Source: an uncultured Lachnospiraceae bacterium
Lineage (GTDB): Bacteria > Bacillota > Clostridia > Lachnospirales > Lachnospiraceae
NCBI GenBank assembly: GCA_910589385.1
Contig: CAJUTU010000003.1
Location: 1-64,000, forward strand
Direction of reading: 5' to 3'
DNA: 64,000 bases
Shown: piece by piece, positions 52,222-59,912 of the stretch
Numbering within the stretch: the stretch's first letter is position 1
Layout: each line of letters opens with the position of its first letter
The notes under the pieces: generated by a model
Databases searched by the model: none
What the model saw: only the letters and a program-made list of their open reading frames with translations
What the model was told of the DNA's origin: nothing
Position numbers and translations under genes: made by a program

Positions 52222-52833
52222 TCAAACTTTTACATTTCCGTTTTTCACATCTTCCCGAAGCATCTTGAATACATGGAGCAGCTCTTTTTGGTTCTCCAGC
52301 CCCATTTTTTTTACAATCCTGCCCTTCTGGTTTGCAATCGTCTTTGGTGAGGACTGCAGGTGATTTTCCTTTCCCATCATAATCTCAAACACAGCCCTCT
52401 CTGCCTCTGAAAGACAAGACAGCGCTGATGAGGCAATCAGATATTCCTGCGGCGTGTAGCCTGCGGCAGTCGTCCGTATATCTTCCACCAGTAATGACAA
52501 TTGATTTTTAAAGATATAACCAGACGCAAATGCTTCCTTCGCTGCCTTTAAGATCATTTCCGGCGTATTGGAAGCCGTAAGGATCAAGACCTTTGCATCC
52601 GTCCGGATCCTGATTTTTCTGGAAAGCAGAACTCCATCCATAGACGACGTTCCCAGATTCAGATCCATCAGCACAATATCCGGCTGTTCCTCAACCACCT
52701 TTTGAAATGCCTCCTTCTTGTCCGGGCAGTGGCCAACAACTTCAATATCCTTGTGCTTTTTTAAAAGCTTCTGGATCAAATATGCAAAATCCGCGTCATC
52801 TTCCACTATCATTATTTTTATTATTTCTTTCAT
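52222..52833 (-). CDS. NarL-type response regulator with shortened HTH
   Basis: The 203-aa protein has a receiver domain (MIVEDDADFAYLIQKLL; phospho-acceptor in IVLMDLNLG; Thr in LILTASN; Lys in YIFKNQ) and a C-terminal LuxR-like helix region (LSEAERAVFEIMMGKENHLQSSPKTIANQKGRIVKKMGLENQKELL). The usual G-x-S-N-K-E-I-A segment before the recognition helix is missing, making the HTH about six residues short. DNA binding may be altered. The gene overlaps the end of its kinase gene by 4 nt. Confidence 0.85.
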   Translation of the reverse strand: MKEIIKIMIVEDDADFAYLIQKLLKKHKDIEVVGHCPDKKEAFQKVVEEQPDIVLMDLNLGTSSMDGVLLSRKIRIRTDAKVLILTASNTPEMILKAAKEAFASGYIFKNQLSLLVEDIRTTAAGYTPQEYLIASSALSCLSEAERAVFEIMMGKENHLQSSPKTIANQKGRIVKKMGLENQKELLHVFKMLREDVKNGNVKV

Positions 52834-54257
52834 GACTTACCCACTCCCCTATATCTCCGGGGCAAACATAACGTAAACTCTGTTCCATGCTTTTCTGGAT
52901 CTGTAGAACTCTTCACTTCCATGTAACCATTGTGCTGTTTGATCACAGCCCGACAATAGGCAAGCCCCAGACCGAAATGAGAGTAATCTGAATGTCCAGT
53001 ATAGTATAAATCCAAAATATGTTCCAGTTTATCTTCTGGTATCCCACAGCCCGTATCTGATACCCGAATCAATACAAGCTCCTTTCTGAGCACCTGAAAA
53101 GCAAATGTGAGGATACCGTTTTCTCCCATGGCATCCAGTGCATTTGCCGTCAGATTACACAACACCTCCTTCATATGATAGAGGTCACAGTATAACCCAG
53201 AAGCATCTTTTTCTACATGAAACCTCACCGTCCCTTTCCATCCTCCGGCAGCTTCTGCCGCAACCGCCTCAAAAAGCGGCTGTATCTCCACATACTCAGG
53301 TTCAATCTGTAGTTCTCTGGAACACAGGTTGCTTCGCTGGACGAAGTCATCAATATGCGTAATAGAGCGTTCCATAATATCCAGCTCATCGGCGGCCTCA
53401 GGAATATCTAATTCACGGATCAGCCGGGCGCCCAGACGGAGCTTCGCAGTCTCATTTTTCAACATATGGATAATATACCGAACGTCCTCCGGGAAACTTA
53501 CTTCTTCCTCAGACCAGTCAAAATACTGCCTGTTCAGCCGCAGCCCCCAGATTCCTTTATTGAAAAGAAGATACAAATAGTAGATACACAGGCACAAAAT
53601 AATCAGTACATTTCCCTGCCAGAGTTTGTAGAACTTTTCTAATTTCAGCATATGTACGAGGAATATCATGATCAGCCAATACCAGAGAGGTAAAAGAACA
53701 AATAATGATATCTGCTTACGCTGGTGGAATTGAACGGTGTTCCTTGTCCTGACCAGTGCCATCACGATCAAAACAGTCATGACCGCACCATATACCAGAT
53801 TATAAACCGCAACTATCGTAAATGCTTCCGGATTAGTACTTACAACATCCCTTGTCTGGCCCCACGGATACAGGATGCTGAAAATAACTGCCGGTAAAAA
53901 TACAAGGTACTTCAGGATATGAAACAGCCGCGGCCTGTCTCTGTCAATGCGGCAGAAATATAAGCTGCAGACCACTCCACAAGGTATCGCCAGATAATAG
54001 ATAATCGCTGTCAATATGGAATTGACCAGTTCATCCAACTGGTATCCTGCTCCCAGAAACTGTATCTGCATCCCTGCAAAGAATCCGCTGAAATAAATGT
54101 ATTCCTTCAGCACACCAATGCTCAACAAAAAACCTGTGATGCAGCACCACTGGTTGACCTTGTTCTTCCGGCTGGAAAGCAAGACCATCAGATACAATCC
54201 CCATATCAACATTGTAAAAAGAAGTAAATAAGTTACCGGCAATCCCTGTTTTAACAT
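52830..54257 (-). CDS. Sensor histidine kinase with multi-helix membrane sensor
   Basis: The 475-aa kinase starts at ATG 54257 (MLKQGLPVTYLLLFTM), which has GGGGGT 7 nt upstream; the frame continues to a TTG 10 codons earlier. About seven membrane helices fill residues 1-235 with no clear extracellular domain, suggesting it senses something in or near the membrane. The phospho-acceptor is in VRYIIHMLKNETAKLRLG. The ATPase domain shows NLTANALDAM, SDTGCGIPED and HFGLGLAYCRAVIKQHNGYM. It is co-translated with the response regulator. Targets are unknown; the nearest genes are the lysine transporter and a fructokinase. Confidence 0.88.
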   Translation of the reverse strand: MLKQGLPVTYLLLFTMLIWGLYLMVLLSSRKNKVNQWCCITGFLLSIGVLKEYIYFSGFFAGMQIQFLGAGYQLDELVNSILTAIIYYLAIPCGVVCSLYFCRIDRDRPRLFHILKYLVFLPAVIFSILYPWGQTRDVVSTNPEAFTIVAVYNLVYGAVMTVLIVMALVRTRNTVQFHQRKQISLFVLLPLWYWLIMIFLVHMLKLEKFYKLWQGNVLIILCLCIYYLYLLFNKGIWGLRLNRQYFDWSEEEVSFPEDVRYIIHMLKNETAKLRLGARLIRELDIPEAADELDIMERSITHIDDFVQRSNLCSRELQIEPEYVEIQPLFEAVAAEAAGGWKGTVRFHVEKDASGLYCDLYHMKEVLCNLTANALDAMGENGILTFAFQVLRKELVLIRVSDTGCGIPEDKLEHILDLYYTGHSDYSHFGLGLAYCRAVIKQHNGYMEVKSSTDPEKHGTEFTLCLPRRYRGVGKS

Positions 54258-54433
54258 ACACAATACCCCCAATGCCGGATAAAACAAAAAAAGCTTTCAT
54301 GCATAAAACAGCTTCACACCAGGCATGTGCAAAGCGCTTATCCATCCCTCCGTTCACAGAATGGCTTCGTACCCAGGCAGTACAAAACCTCTTCTACATC
54401 TTCTTAACAGTATACCCAAAAAAACAAAATGTC

Positions 54434-54472
54434 AATAGCCCAAATTCCCATTATTTGTGGGATTTTGGGCTA
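54434..54472 (-). terminator. Inverted repeat after the fructokinase gene
   Basis: ATAGCCCAAA-TTCCCA matches TGGGA-TTTTGGGCTAT with a small loop. It follows the fructokinase stop by about 15 nt. The T tail is weak. Confidence 0.55.
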
Positions 54473-54485
54473 TCCGTAAATTCCT

Positions 54486-55445
54486 TTATTGATGAATCAA
54501 CTTCTCCACTTCTTCTTTTTCCGGCATAGCATGGATTGCTCCCTTTCTCGTTGTAACGATCGCTGCAGCAGCATTCGCAAAGGTGAGCATCTCTGCCAGT
54601 TGTTCTTCTGTAAGATTTTCAAAATCATGCTCCAGGATATAATTCAAGGAACTCCCGCAGAAAGTGTCCCCAGCGCCGGTTGTCTCAATGGTTTTACACT
54701 GGAACCCACTGCGTTCCACGCGCATTCCTTTATAGTATGCCCGGCTGCCATCCTTTCCCATCGTCAAGAGGATCAGCGGAATCTGATACTTTTCCTGCAG
54801 ATAACGGATTCCTTCATCATAATCCTCTTTGCCGGATACAAATTGGATCTCATTATCCGAAATCTTCAAGATATCGCAGAATTGGAAACCGTATTCCATC
54901 TGCTCCTTTGCCAGTTCCAGGGAACTCCAGAGCGGCGGGCGCAGGTTCGGGTCAAAAGAAATCATAAGGCCGTTGTCCTTTGCTGCCTTAATCGCTTTCT
55001 TTGTTGCCTCCCGTACGCCGTCGTGAGTCATAGAAAGTGTTCCGAAGTGGAACAGCCTGGACTGTGACAGGAACTCCGGATCCACTTCCTCCGCCGTGAG
55101 CATCATATCCGCTCCCGGATTACGGTAGAAAGAAAATTCCCTGTCTCCGTCCGGAAACGTATGTACAAATGCCAATGTTGTGTTCACCTGATCATCCGCC
55201 AGAAGGTTAGAAGTATCAATTCCTACATCATCCAAAGTTTCCCGGAGCAAAACACCAAACTGGTCTTTTCCTACCTTTCCGAGAAACGCTGTTTTCTTTC
55301 CCATCTTATTCAAAAGAGCCAGTACGTTACAGGGCGCTCCTCCCGGACATGCTTCAAACATGCCGTTTCCCTGCTCGCTCTCACCGCTCATTGTAAAATC
55401 AATCAAAAGCTCTCCCATTGCGATCACATCATACTTTTTTCCCAT
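54486..55445 (-). CDS. Fructokinase-like PfkB carbohydrate kinase
   Basis: The 319-aa kinase probably makes fructose-6-phosphate. It has the PfkB signature 1 region CPGGAPCNVLALLNKMGKKTAFLGKVGKDQFG and signature 2 TTGAGDTFCGSSLNYIL with the catalytic Asp. GELLIDFTM at the N-terminus and FRNPGADMML-type substrate residues (FYRNPGADMML) match bacterial ScrK-like fructokinases. It is a single gene, not next to a sucrose operon, though the GH13 and alpha-galactoside loci in the window could supply fructose. ATG 55445 follows AAAGGAG. Confidence 0.9.
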   Translation of the reverse strand: MGKKYDVIAMGELLIDFTMSGESEQGNGMFEACPGGAPCNVLALLNKMGKKTAFLGKVGKDQFGVLLRETLDDVGIDTSNLLADDQVNTTLAFVHTFPDGDREFSFYRNPGADMMLTAEEVDPEFLSQSRLFHFGTLSMTHDGVREATKKAIKAAKDNGLMISFDPNLRPPLWSSLELAKEQMEYGFQFCDILKISDNEIQFVSGKEDYDEGIRYLQEKYQIPLILLTMGKDGSRAYYKGMRVERSGFQCKTIETTGAGDTFCGSSLNYILEHDFENLTEEQLAEMLTFANAAAAIVTTRKGAIHAMPEKEEVEKLIHQ

Positions 55446-55620
55446 TCATCTGTTCTCCTTTCACAAGCGTCCTTCCGGGCTGCCGCCTCATGGAATCATT
55501 TGACGATAGGCTTGTTCTTCGATAAGGCCATATTTTCCAAAACGAGGTGTAGTATATTATAACGGATTTTGTGATGGAATACAAGAGTTATGGAAAGGAT
55601 TCATCCATAACTTAGAATCT

Positions 55621-55705
55621 GCATTACAGTTCACCCGTCATCCGCAGCCTGGCAGAAAAGCATCGAAGATACATTTTGCGGATAATGCGGAGTGAACTGT
55701 AACGC
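55621..55705 (-). repeat. 85-bp imperfect inverted repeat downstream of the split gene
   Basis: The outer arms GCATTACAGTTCAC and GTGAACTGTAACGC match except for one base, and the inner arms CATCCGCA/TGCGGATAATG extend the stem. It starts about 12 nt after the stop codon of the LysM gene and may end its transcript. The rest of 55446-55716 shows nothing else. Confidence 0.6.
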
Positions 55706-55716
55706 ATCCAACAGAT

Positions 55717-57089
55717 TTATGAAGAACTTCCGGGAATACGGAGTACCTGACCAATACTGAGCATATCACTGGTGAGGCCGTTCAGGCTTTTGATCGCATC
55801 TACCGTAGTGCCAAATCTCCTGGAAAGCTGCCAAAGAGTGTCTCCTGACCGAACCGTATATTCAAAATATGAAGGCAACGAAGCTGTGGACGCAGGAATT
55901 TTCAGCACCTGGCCAACATGGATGATGTCACTGGTCAATCCATTTAAGTTTTTGATCGCGTCTACTGTGGTATTATATCTTTGGGAAATCAGCCAAAGGG
56001 TATCCCCTAAACGAACCGTATATTCAATATATGGCAACGGGCCCTCTGTGGTTGACGGGATTTTCAGCACCTGGCCGATATTCAGAAGATTACTTGTCAG
56101 GCCGTTCAGATTTTTAATCGCGTCTACTGTAGTATTATATCTTTGGGAGATCAGCCAAAGGGTATCGCCGGGCTGAACGACGTATTCTATATAACCGGTA
56201 TCCGGCCCTGGTTCCGGCATTGGGACATTTTCATCAATCCCCAGATATACATTATAAAGCGCCTGCCATGTATCAGGTCCTACGATCCCGTCCGGATCCA
56301 GCCCTCGCATCTGTTGGAATGCGATGACTGCCTGCTGTGTTCCCGGGCCGAAAATGCCGTCTTGAGAAATGCTTGGAATTGCAGGATAGAATTCCGAGGT
56401 CATGTTTAAAAGGTATTGGAGCGTGATCACGTCTGCTCCCCGTGAACCCTGTCTTATGACCGAGCCTGGAGGAACCGTTCCAATTCCCAGGGTAGTACCC
56501 TCACTGTCCAGTTCCGCCAGCCGGGCCACTGCTGCATACAGGCTGGAAATTTTATACCAGGTAGCGCTTCCTACCACTCCGTCCGCCGCCAGATTAAAAA
56601 CACTCTGGAATTTAGTTACCGCGGCATTGGTACTGCTTCCGAACACCCCTGCCTCATCGGTAATGGCCGGGATTGCAGGATAGTTTTTCCTGATCCTGCC
56701 CAGATAGGCCTGGATCGTCTGTACATCAAGCCCTCTGCTGCCAATCCGAAGCGGCGTGCCAGGATAAGATGTCACAATCCCTGTAATAGTATTTGTTTCT
56801 GCAATTTCTATATCATTGGGATAATAGGCACGCAGAATCTGTAGTGGACTTCTGCCCTGGTCTGCCAGGCTGACCGTTCCCCACTGGGACATTCCGGAAC
56901 ATGTTGCCGTCGTGCCATTACAAAAAGATGTAAAATAGGGGGCATTCTGCCCCTGTCTGCGGACATACTGGTTAAAAATCTCATCCACGATCCTGCTGAT
57001 AGACGCGTAGATCGTCCGACCGGGTACAAAGGCCTGATCATAAGCCGTATTGTTGGTGATGTCAAAATTATATCCGCGGCTCCGATACC
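55717..57089 (-). CDS. SpoIID-like/LysM spore-wall protein, 3' part (split gene)
   Basis: This fragment encodes residues 210-665 of a 665-aa protein whose first 209 codons lie at 59205-59829. It begins at the recombination core and reads YRSRGYNFDITNNTAYDQAF. It holds the second half of a SpoIID-like domain (to ILRAYYPND), two peptidoglycan_binding_1 domains (GSRGLDVQTIQAYLG; GSRGADVITLQYLLN) and three near-identical LysM domains (each about 47 residues, VQPGDTLWLISQRYNTTVDA type). A GTG at 56988 (MDEIFNQYVRRQGQ) is the nearest apparent start, but it lies inside the SpoIID domain and has no good ribosome site. The fragment is therefore probably silent until the intervening DNA is removed. Confidence 0.9.
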
Positions 57090-58783
57090 CCGTGACCCAT
57101 ACTCATTCGGGAGCGGAGAAATTCGTTCAGATCAATCCTAAAACGGATATTTATATTATCTTTTCTAATATCAATGCGTTCTATCAACTTATTTGCCAGA
57201 ACTCTTTTTCGTGAAACATCTGTATTCAGGAAGATTTCCCGCCATGTGGGAAGTTTCTGGCGGATTGTCTCCCATTCTTTCGCGGATACAGAGAACCGCT
57301 TTATTTCTGCCTTAATCTGGTTTATCTTATCCTGCTGTTTCTGCTCCTGCTTTTTAAATTCTTTGATAGCAGAGGATAATTCTTCAATAGTAAGAGCATA
57401 CCCGCCTGTCATAGCTTCCGGGATTTTGCTATTCATAACTGCGATACCACTTTTGGTTTTTTCAAGCCCCTTTTGCTCTTTCACTAATTCACTTTCTTTT
57501 TTCTGTTTCTCTCCATTTTGTTTTTGCTCGATCAGTTTAAAAATATCTTCATTTTCCTGCAGCCGCTCAATATAGCCAGCTAATTTCTTAAATATGATCG
57601 TATCAATCTTATCAGCCCTAAATCGCTTTGTCTTATCATGAGGAACACCTTGCCACGCCTGGCTGCATTTATAAATCGGAATTTTGCTTGTGCGCCTTTC
57701 TCCTGTATCTTTGATCGTCCAATAATTATATTTACTTCCATTTACCATTTTACAGCCGCAATATCCACAATGTATGATATCTATCAGAGGAAGCATACCA
57801 TCATTTCTGCTGATCACGGCTGCATTCTGTTTTTCAAGCTTCTTTGTATACTTACCGGCCCGCAATGCCCGTTTATCCTGTACCCTGTTCCATATATCAT
57901 CATCAATGATACGGATTGTTTCGTTCGGTTCATTAGCTATGATCCAGTCTTTACTTTTCAGAGTCCGGTATCCGCCGTTTATCCTTTCCCTGCGTTTATA
58001 TGCAACACGGCCAGAATAAATGGGATTTGTCAATATGCTTGTTATCGTTCCTCCTTTCCAGTTTTTTCTGTCTGGAGCGAGCCGTCTGTATTCTTCATTC
58101 TCATTTAAGATTTTCGCAATTTTTACAGATCCGAACTCCATATTGAGGGATAAATTGTAGATATATTTTACAACTTCAGATTCATCAGGACATATCACCA
58201 TCTTTTTCAATAACCGTCCGTGTTTACTCACTTCACCTGAATTTTCCAGTATATAGCCATAAGGGGCTTTGCCACCCATAAATTTGCCTCCGGCTACCAG
58301 TTTTTGGGCAGTATCTTTTACCCTCATGCCTGTATCAGAACTGCTTTTCTGAGCATTTCCATATCTTAAGGCCAATATCATCTGCCCCATGATATCATTT
58401 GTTTCGGGAGAAATACAGCCGTCTTTCACTGTATATATGTCCACCCCTAAATTTTTAAGAGTCATGACATAGGCCCCTATTTCCCACATTCTGCGCCCAA
58501 TACGGTCATCTTTATAGACAACTAATATGTCATATTCCTTATTTTCTGCGTCTTTATAGGCTTCCTGCAAAACCCCCCTGTCCTCAACCGAATTTTTATA
58601 TCCGCTGATACCGCCTTCAAAGTATTCTTTTCCATCAAATCTCCAGCCGTCATGCTGATGGATATAATCTAATACGAGCTGTCTTTGTACATTCAAATCT
58701 CCATCGGCCTCCAGCTGCTGACTGGAGCTTACCCTTAATAATATCCGTACCCGTTTTATTGCTTCTGCTTCTTTTTTAACCAT
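57068..58783 (-). CDS. Large serine recombinase of the intervening element
   Basis: The 571-aa protein has an N-terminal resolvase domain with the catalytic Ser in LLRVSSSQQLE (about residue 18) and Arg in YKDDRIGRRMWE, a recombinase domain (GGKAPYGYILENSG), a zinc ribbon (HCGYCGCKMVNG ... YKCSQ), and a long coiled coil (about 420-500). This is the architecture of phage integrases and of SpoIVCA, the sigK skin excisase. ATG 58783 follows AAAGGGAGG. The last four codons (EPRI) and stop lie beyond the crossover core, in host-gene sequence. In the excised circle the reading frame instead gains QYRVFRGSRL and 24 more residues, ending at 59093. A sigma-E-like promoter and a hairpin precede the gene. 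Confidence 0.93.
   Translation of the reverse strand: MVKKEAEAIKRVRILLRVSSSQQLEADGDLNVQRQLVLDYIHQHDGWRFDGKEYFEGGISGYKNSVEDRGVLQEAYKDAENKEYDILVVYKDDRIGRRMWEIGAYVMTLKNLGVDIYTVKDGCISPETNDIMGQMILALRYGNAQKSSSDTGMRVKDTAQKLVAGGKFMGGKAPYGYILENSGEVSKHGRLLKKMVICPDESEVVKYIYNLSLNMEFGSVKIAKILNENEEYRRLAPDRKNWKGGTITSILTNPIYSGRVAYKRRERINGGYRTLKSKDWIIANEPNETIRIIDDDIWNRVQDKRALRAGKYTKKLEKQNAAVISRNDGMLPLIDIIHCGYCGCKMVNGSKYNYWTIKDTGERRTSKIPIYKCSQAWQGVPHDKTKRFRADKIDTIIFKKLAGYIERLQENEDIFKLIEQKQNGEKQKKESELVKEQKGLEKTKSGIAVMNSKIPEAMTGGYALTIEELSSAIKEFKKQEQKQQDKINQIKAEIKRFSVSAKEWETIRQKLPTWREIFLNTDVSRKRVLANKLIERIDIRKDNINIRFRIDLNEFLRSRMSMGHGVSEPRI
57083..57089 (-). repeat. Recombination core, copy adjacent to the 3' host-gene part
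   Basis: GGTATCG on the minus strand, identical to 59198-59204. It joins recombinase codons GTA TCG to host codons (T)GG TAT CGG AGC. Confidence 0.85.
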
Positions 58784-58815
58784 GAAAGCCCTCCCTTTTG
58801 GGGTATGATTATTAC

Positions 58816-58840
58816 GGGCAGAGAGAATCTCCCTCTGCCC
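58816..58840 (-). promoter_or_regulatory. Hairpin in the recombinase leader
   Basis: GGGCAGAG pairs with CTCTGCCC around a 9-nt loop, about 20 nt upstream of the recombinase ribosome site. There is no T run, so it is more likely a stability or translation element than a terminator. Confidence 0.5.
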
Positions 58841-58878
58841 TGTTATAGATTATGAATATATTTTCATTGGAAATGGGA

Positions 58879-58907
58879 TTACTATGCCTTCACATGTGTT
58901 TATATGA
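58879..58907 (-). promoter_or_regulatory. Sigma-E-like promoter of the recombinase gene
   Basis: On the minus strand TCATATA (58907-58901), a 14-bp spacer and CATAGTAA (58886-58879). This resembles the mother-cell sigma-E consensus (KMATATT, 13-15 bp, CATACAHT) with mismatches at the ends. I see no good sigma-A pair here. Confidence 0.4.
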
Positions 58908-59136
58908 TGCTTTTTTCAAGATATTCATTCAATATTTCTTTCAGTATACTTTTTACCTCCGAAATGATGGAATCGTCCCGAAGAGAACGCGGAAATTCTA
59001 AAGTAATTTTCATCTCGCTATCCTCAGTTACTAAGTATTCATATGCTTGACTATCCACAAATATCTCCAGGGTTCTATTTTTTACTTTTATTTTATGAAA
59101 AGAGAGATTGTCTGATTCGCGTGTCGTATTTATCAA
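58900..59136 (-). CDS. Small 78-aa protein of the intervening element
   Basis: A 78-codon ORF starting at TTG 59136 (MINTTRESDNLSFHK) with only a weak upstream GGATAGG. I do not recognise it. It is mixed-charge and soluble, with a predicted beta-rich middle (VKNRTLEIFVDSQAYEYLV) and a C-terminal helix (ISEVKSILKEILNEYLEK). It lies between the core repeat and the recombinase promoter. Being the only other ORF in the element, it is the obvious candidate for a directionality factor or regulator. In the circular form it would directly follow, and overlap by about 44 nt, the extended recombinase gene. Confidence 0.5.
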   Translation of the reverse strand: MINTTRESDNLSFHKIKVKNRTLEIFVDSQAYEYLVTEDSEMKITLEFPRSLRDDSIISEVKSILKEILNEYLEKSII

Positions 59137-59166
59137 AGCCTATCCAAAAGCTATCAAGTGATTTTT

Positions 59167-59829
59167 TTAACCTCGAACCCCGAAACACCCTATATTGCGA
59201 TACCATTCTGTAAATACCCTGTTCAAAGCAAATGTAATGATGGCATAAATATTTGCCCTCAGCGCCGCATCCGGCCATGTCGGATAGATTTCACTGCTGG
59301 CCACATTTTTTACATAATCAATAAACGGAACCTGTACATTTGACGCGGAAGAGGACGGGCTGCCTAAATGCACCGTGATCGGATTGGGGATCACGACCTG
59401 CCGCAAGATCCGGGGTTCTGGTTCCGGCCCCTCCTGAACGCGTTCTTCGTCCATGGCAACAGCAGGGGGGCCGATTGCGATCTCTGTGACCACCGGACTG
59501 CGCTGCCTTCTCTCCATCGGTATAAGCATGACCGGCTGGATCGCTGTTTCACCTTCAAAGATTGGGACACCTGAAATAAAAAGCGTGTCAAAACCTGATG
59601 CCCTAGCCAGTATATTATAGGCTGTGTAAGGTGTTCCGGTATAGTCAGGCTCCAGAGAAAGAGCTCTGTCCACCGTTTCCAGAGAAACCACTTCTGTTTC
59701 CCCGCTTTCATCTGTCGTCAGTTCCCGGACGATCTCGCCCTGTTCATCCATAATACTGATCTGCGCACCGCTTAACGGGATAGCGTCATTTGCAGTCCGT
59801 GCCTGTATGACCAAATAACCAATCGCCAT
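59167..59829 (-). CDS. SpoIID-like/LysM spore-wall protein, 5' part (split gene)
   Basis: As it stands this ORF gives 220 residues: 211 native ones plus the tail NIGCFGVRG read from element DNA. ATG 59829 (MAIGYLVIQARTANDA) follows CAGGAGAG. Residues about 5-100 resemble a carboxypeptidase-regulatory-like beta-sandwich. A linker and then the start of a SpoIID-like domain follow (VPFIDYVKNVASSEIYPTWPDAALRANIYA), including the Glu that is catalytic in SpoIID lytic transglycosylases. The domain is cut at EWYR. There is no signal peptide although the full protein binds peptidoglycan, as in mother-cell coat proteins such as SafA. A CATATATATA stretch about 45 bp upstream loosely resembles a mother-cell -10 element. 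Confidence 0.88.
   Translation of the reverse strand: MAIGYLVIQARTANDAIPLSGAQISIMDEQGEIVRELTTDESGETEVVSLETVDRALSLEPDYTGTPYTAYNILARASGFDTLFISGVPIFEGETAIQPVMLIPMERRQRSPVVTEIAIGPPAVAMDEERVQEGPEPEPRILRQVVIPNPITVHLGSPSSSASNVQVPFIDYVKNVASSEIYPTWPDAALRANIYAIITFALNRVFTEWYRNIGCFGVRG
59198..59204 (-). repeat. Recombination core, copy adjacent to the 5' host-gene part
   Basis: GGTATCG on the minus strand, matching 57083-57089. Host codons TGG TAT run into element sequence CGC AAT ATA GGG after this point. Confidence 0.85.
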
Positions 59830-59912
59830 AAATTTGAATCTCTCCTGATATCTCTTCTATCCTATATATATGGCGATCCCCCAAAAAGGTTCCTGGATGC
59901 CGGGCCCGCCGC

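Larger units (their letters stand above)
57090..59204 (-). mobile_element. 2,115-bp serine-recombinase element inserted in the SpoIID-like gene
   Basis: The element is bounded by 7-bp direct repeats GGTATCG (minus strand) at 57083-57089 and 59198-59204. It carries only the recombinase gene and a 78-codon ORF, both on the host gene's strand. Removing one repeat unit (2,115 bp, a multiple of three) joins TGG TAT CG to G AGC CGC GGA, restoring one open frame of 665 codons through the SpoIID domain. The short core and lack of terminal inverted repeats fit large-serine-recombinase attachment sites, not a transposon. It has no phage structural, replication or transfer genes, and is far smaller than known skin elements. 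Confidence 0.9.

Noticed and set aside
55780..56200. Near-identical repeats of about 140 bp considered as a DNA repeat element
   Set aside because: They are three LysM domains in one reading frame, a normal protein repeat.
57068..59204. Interpretation of the inserted DNA as an IS607-like transposon or prophage remnant
   Set aside because: There is no TnpB-like ORF, no terminal inverted repeats and no phage gene; the recombinase is the large type with zinc ribbon and coiled coil, and the junctions share a short core as in site-specific integration.
59093..59278. 61-codon frame across the 59.2-kb junction as an independent gene
   Set aside because: Its 5' half is antiframe host sequence; its 3' half makes sense only as the recombinase tail in the circular form.
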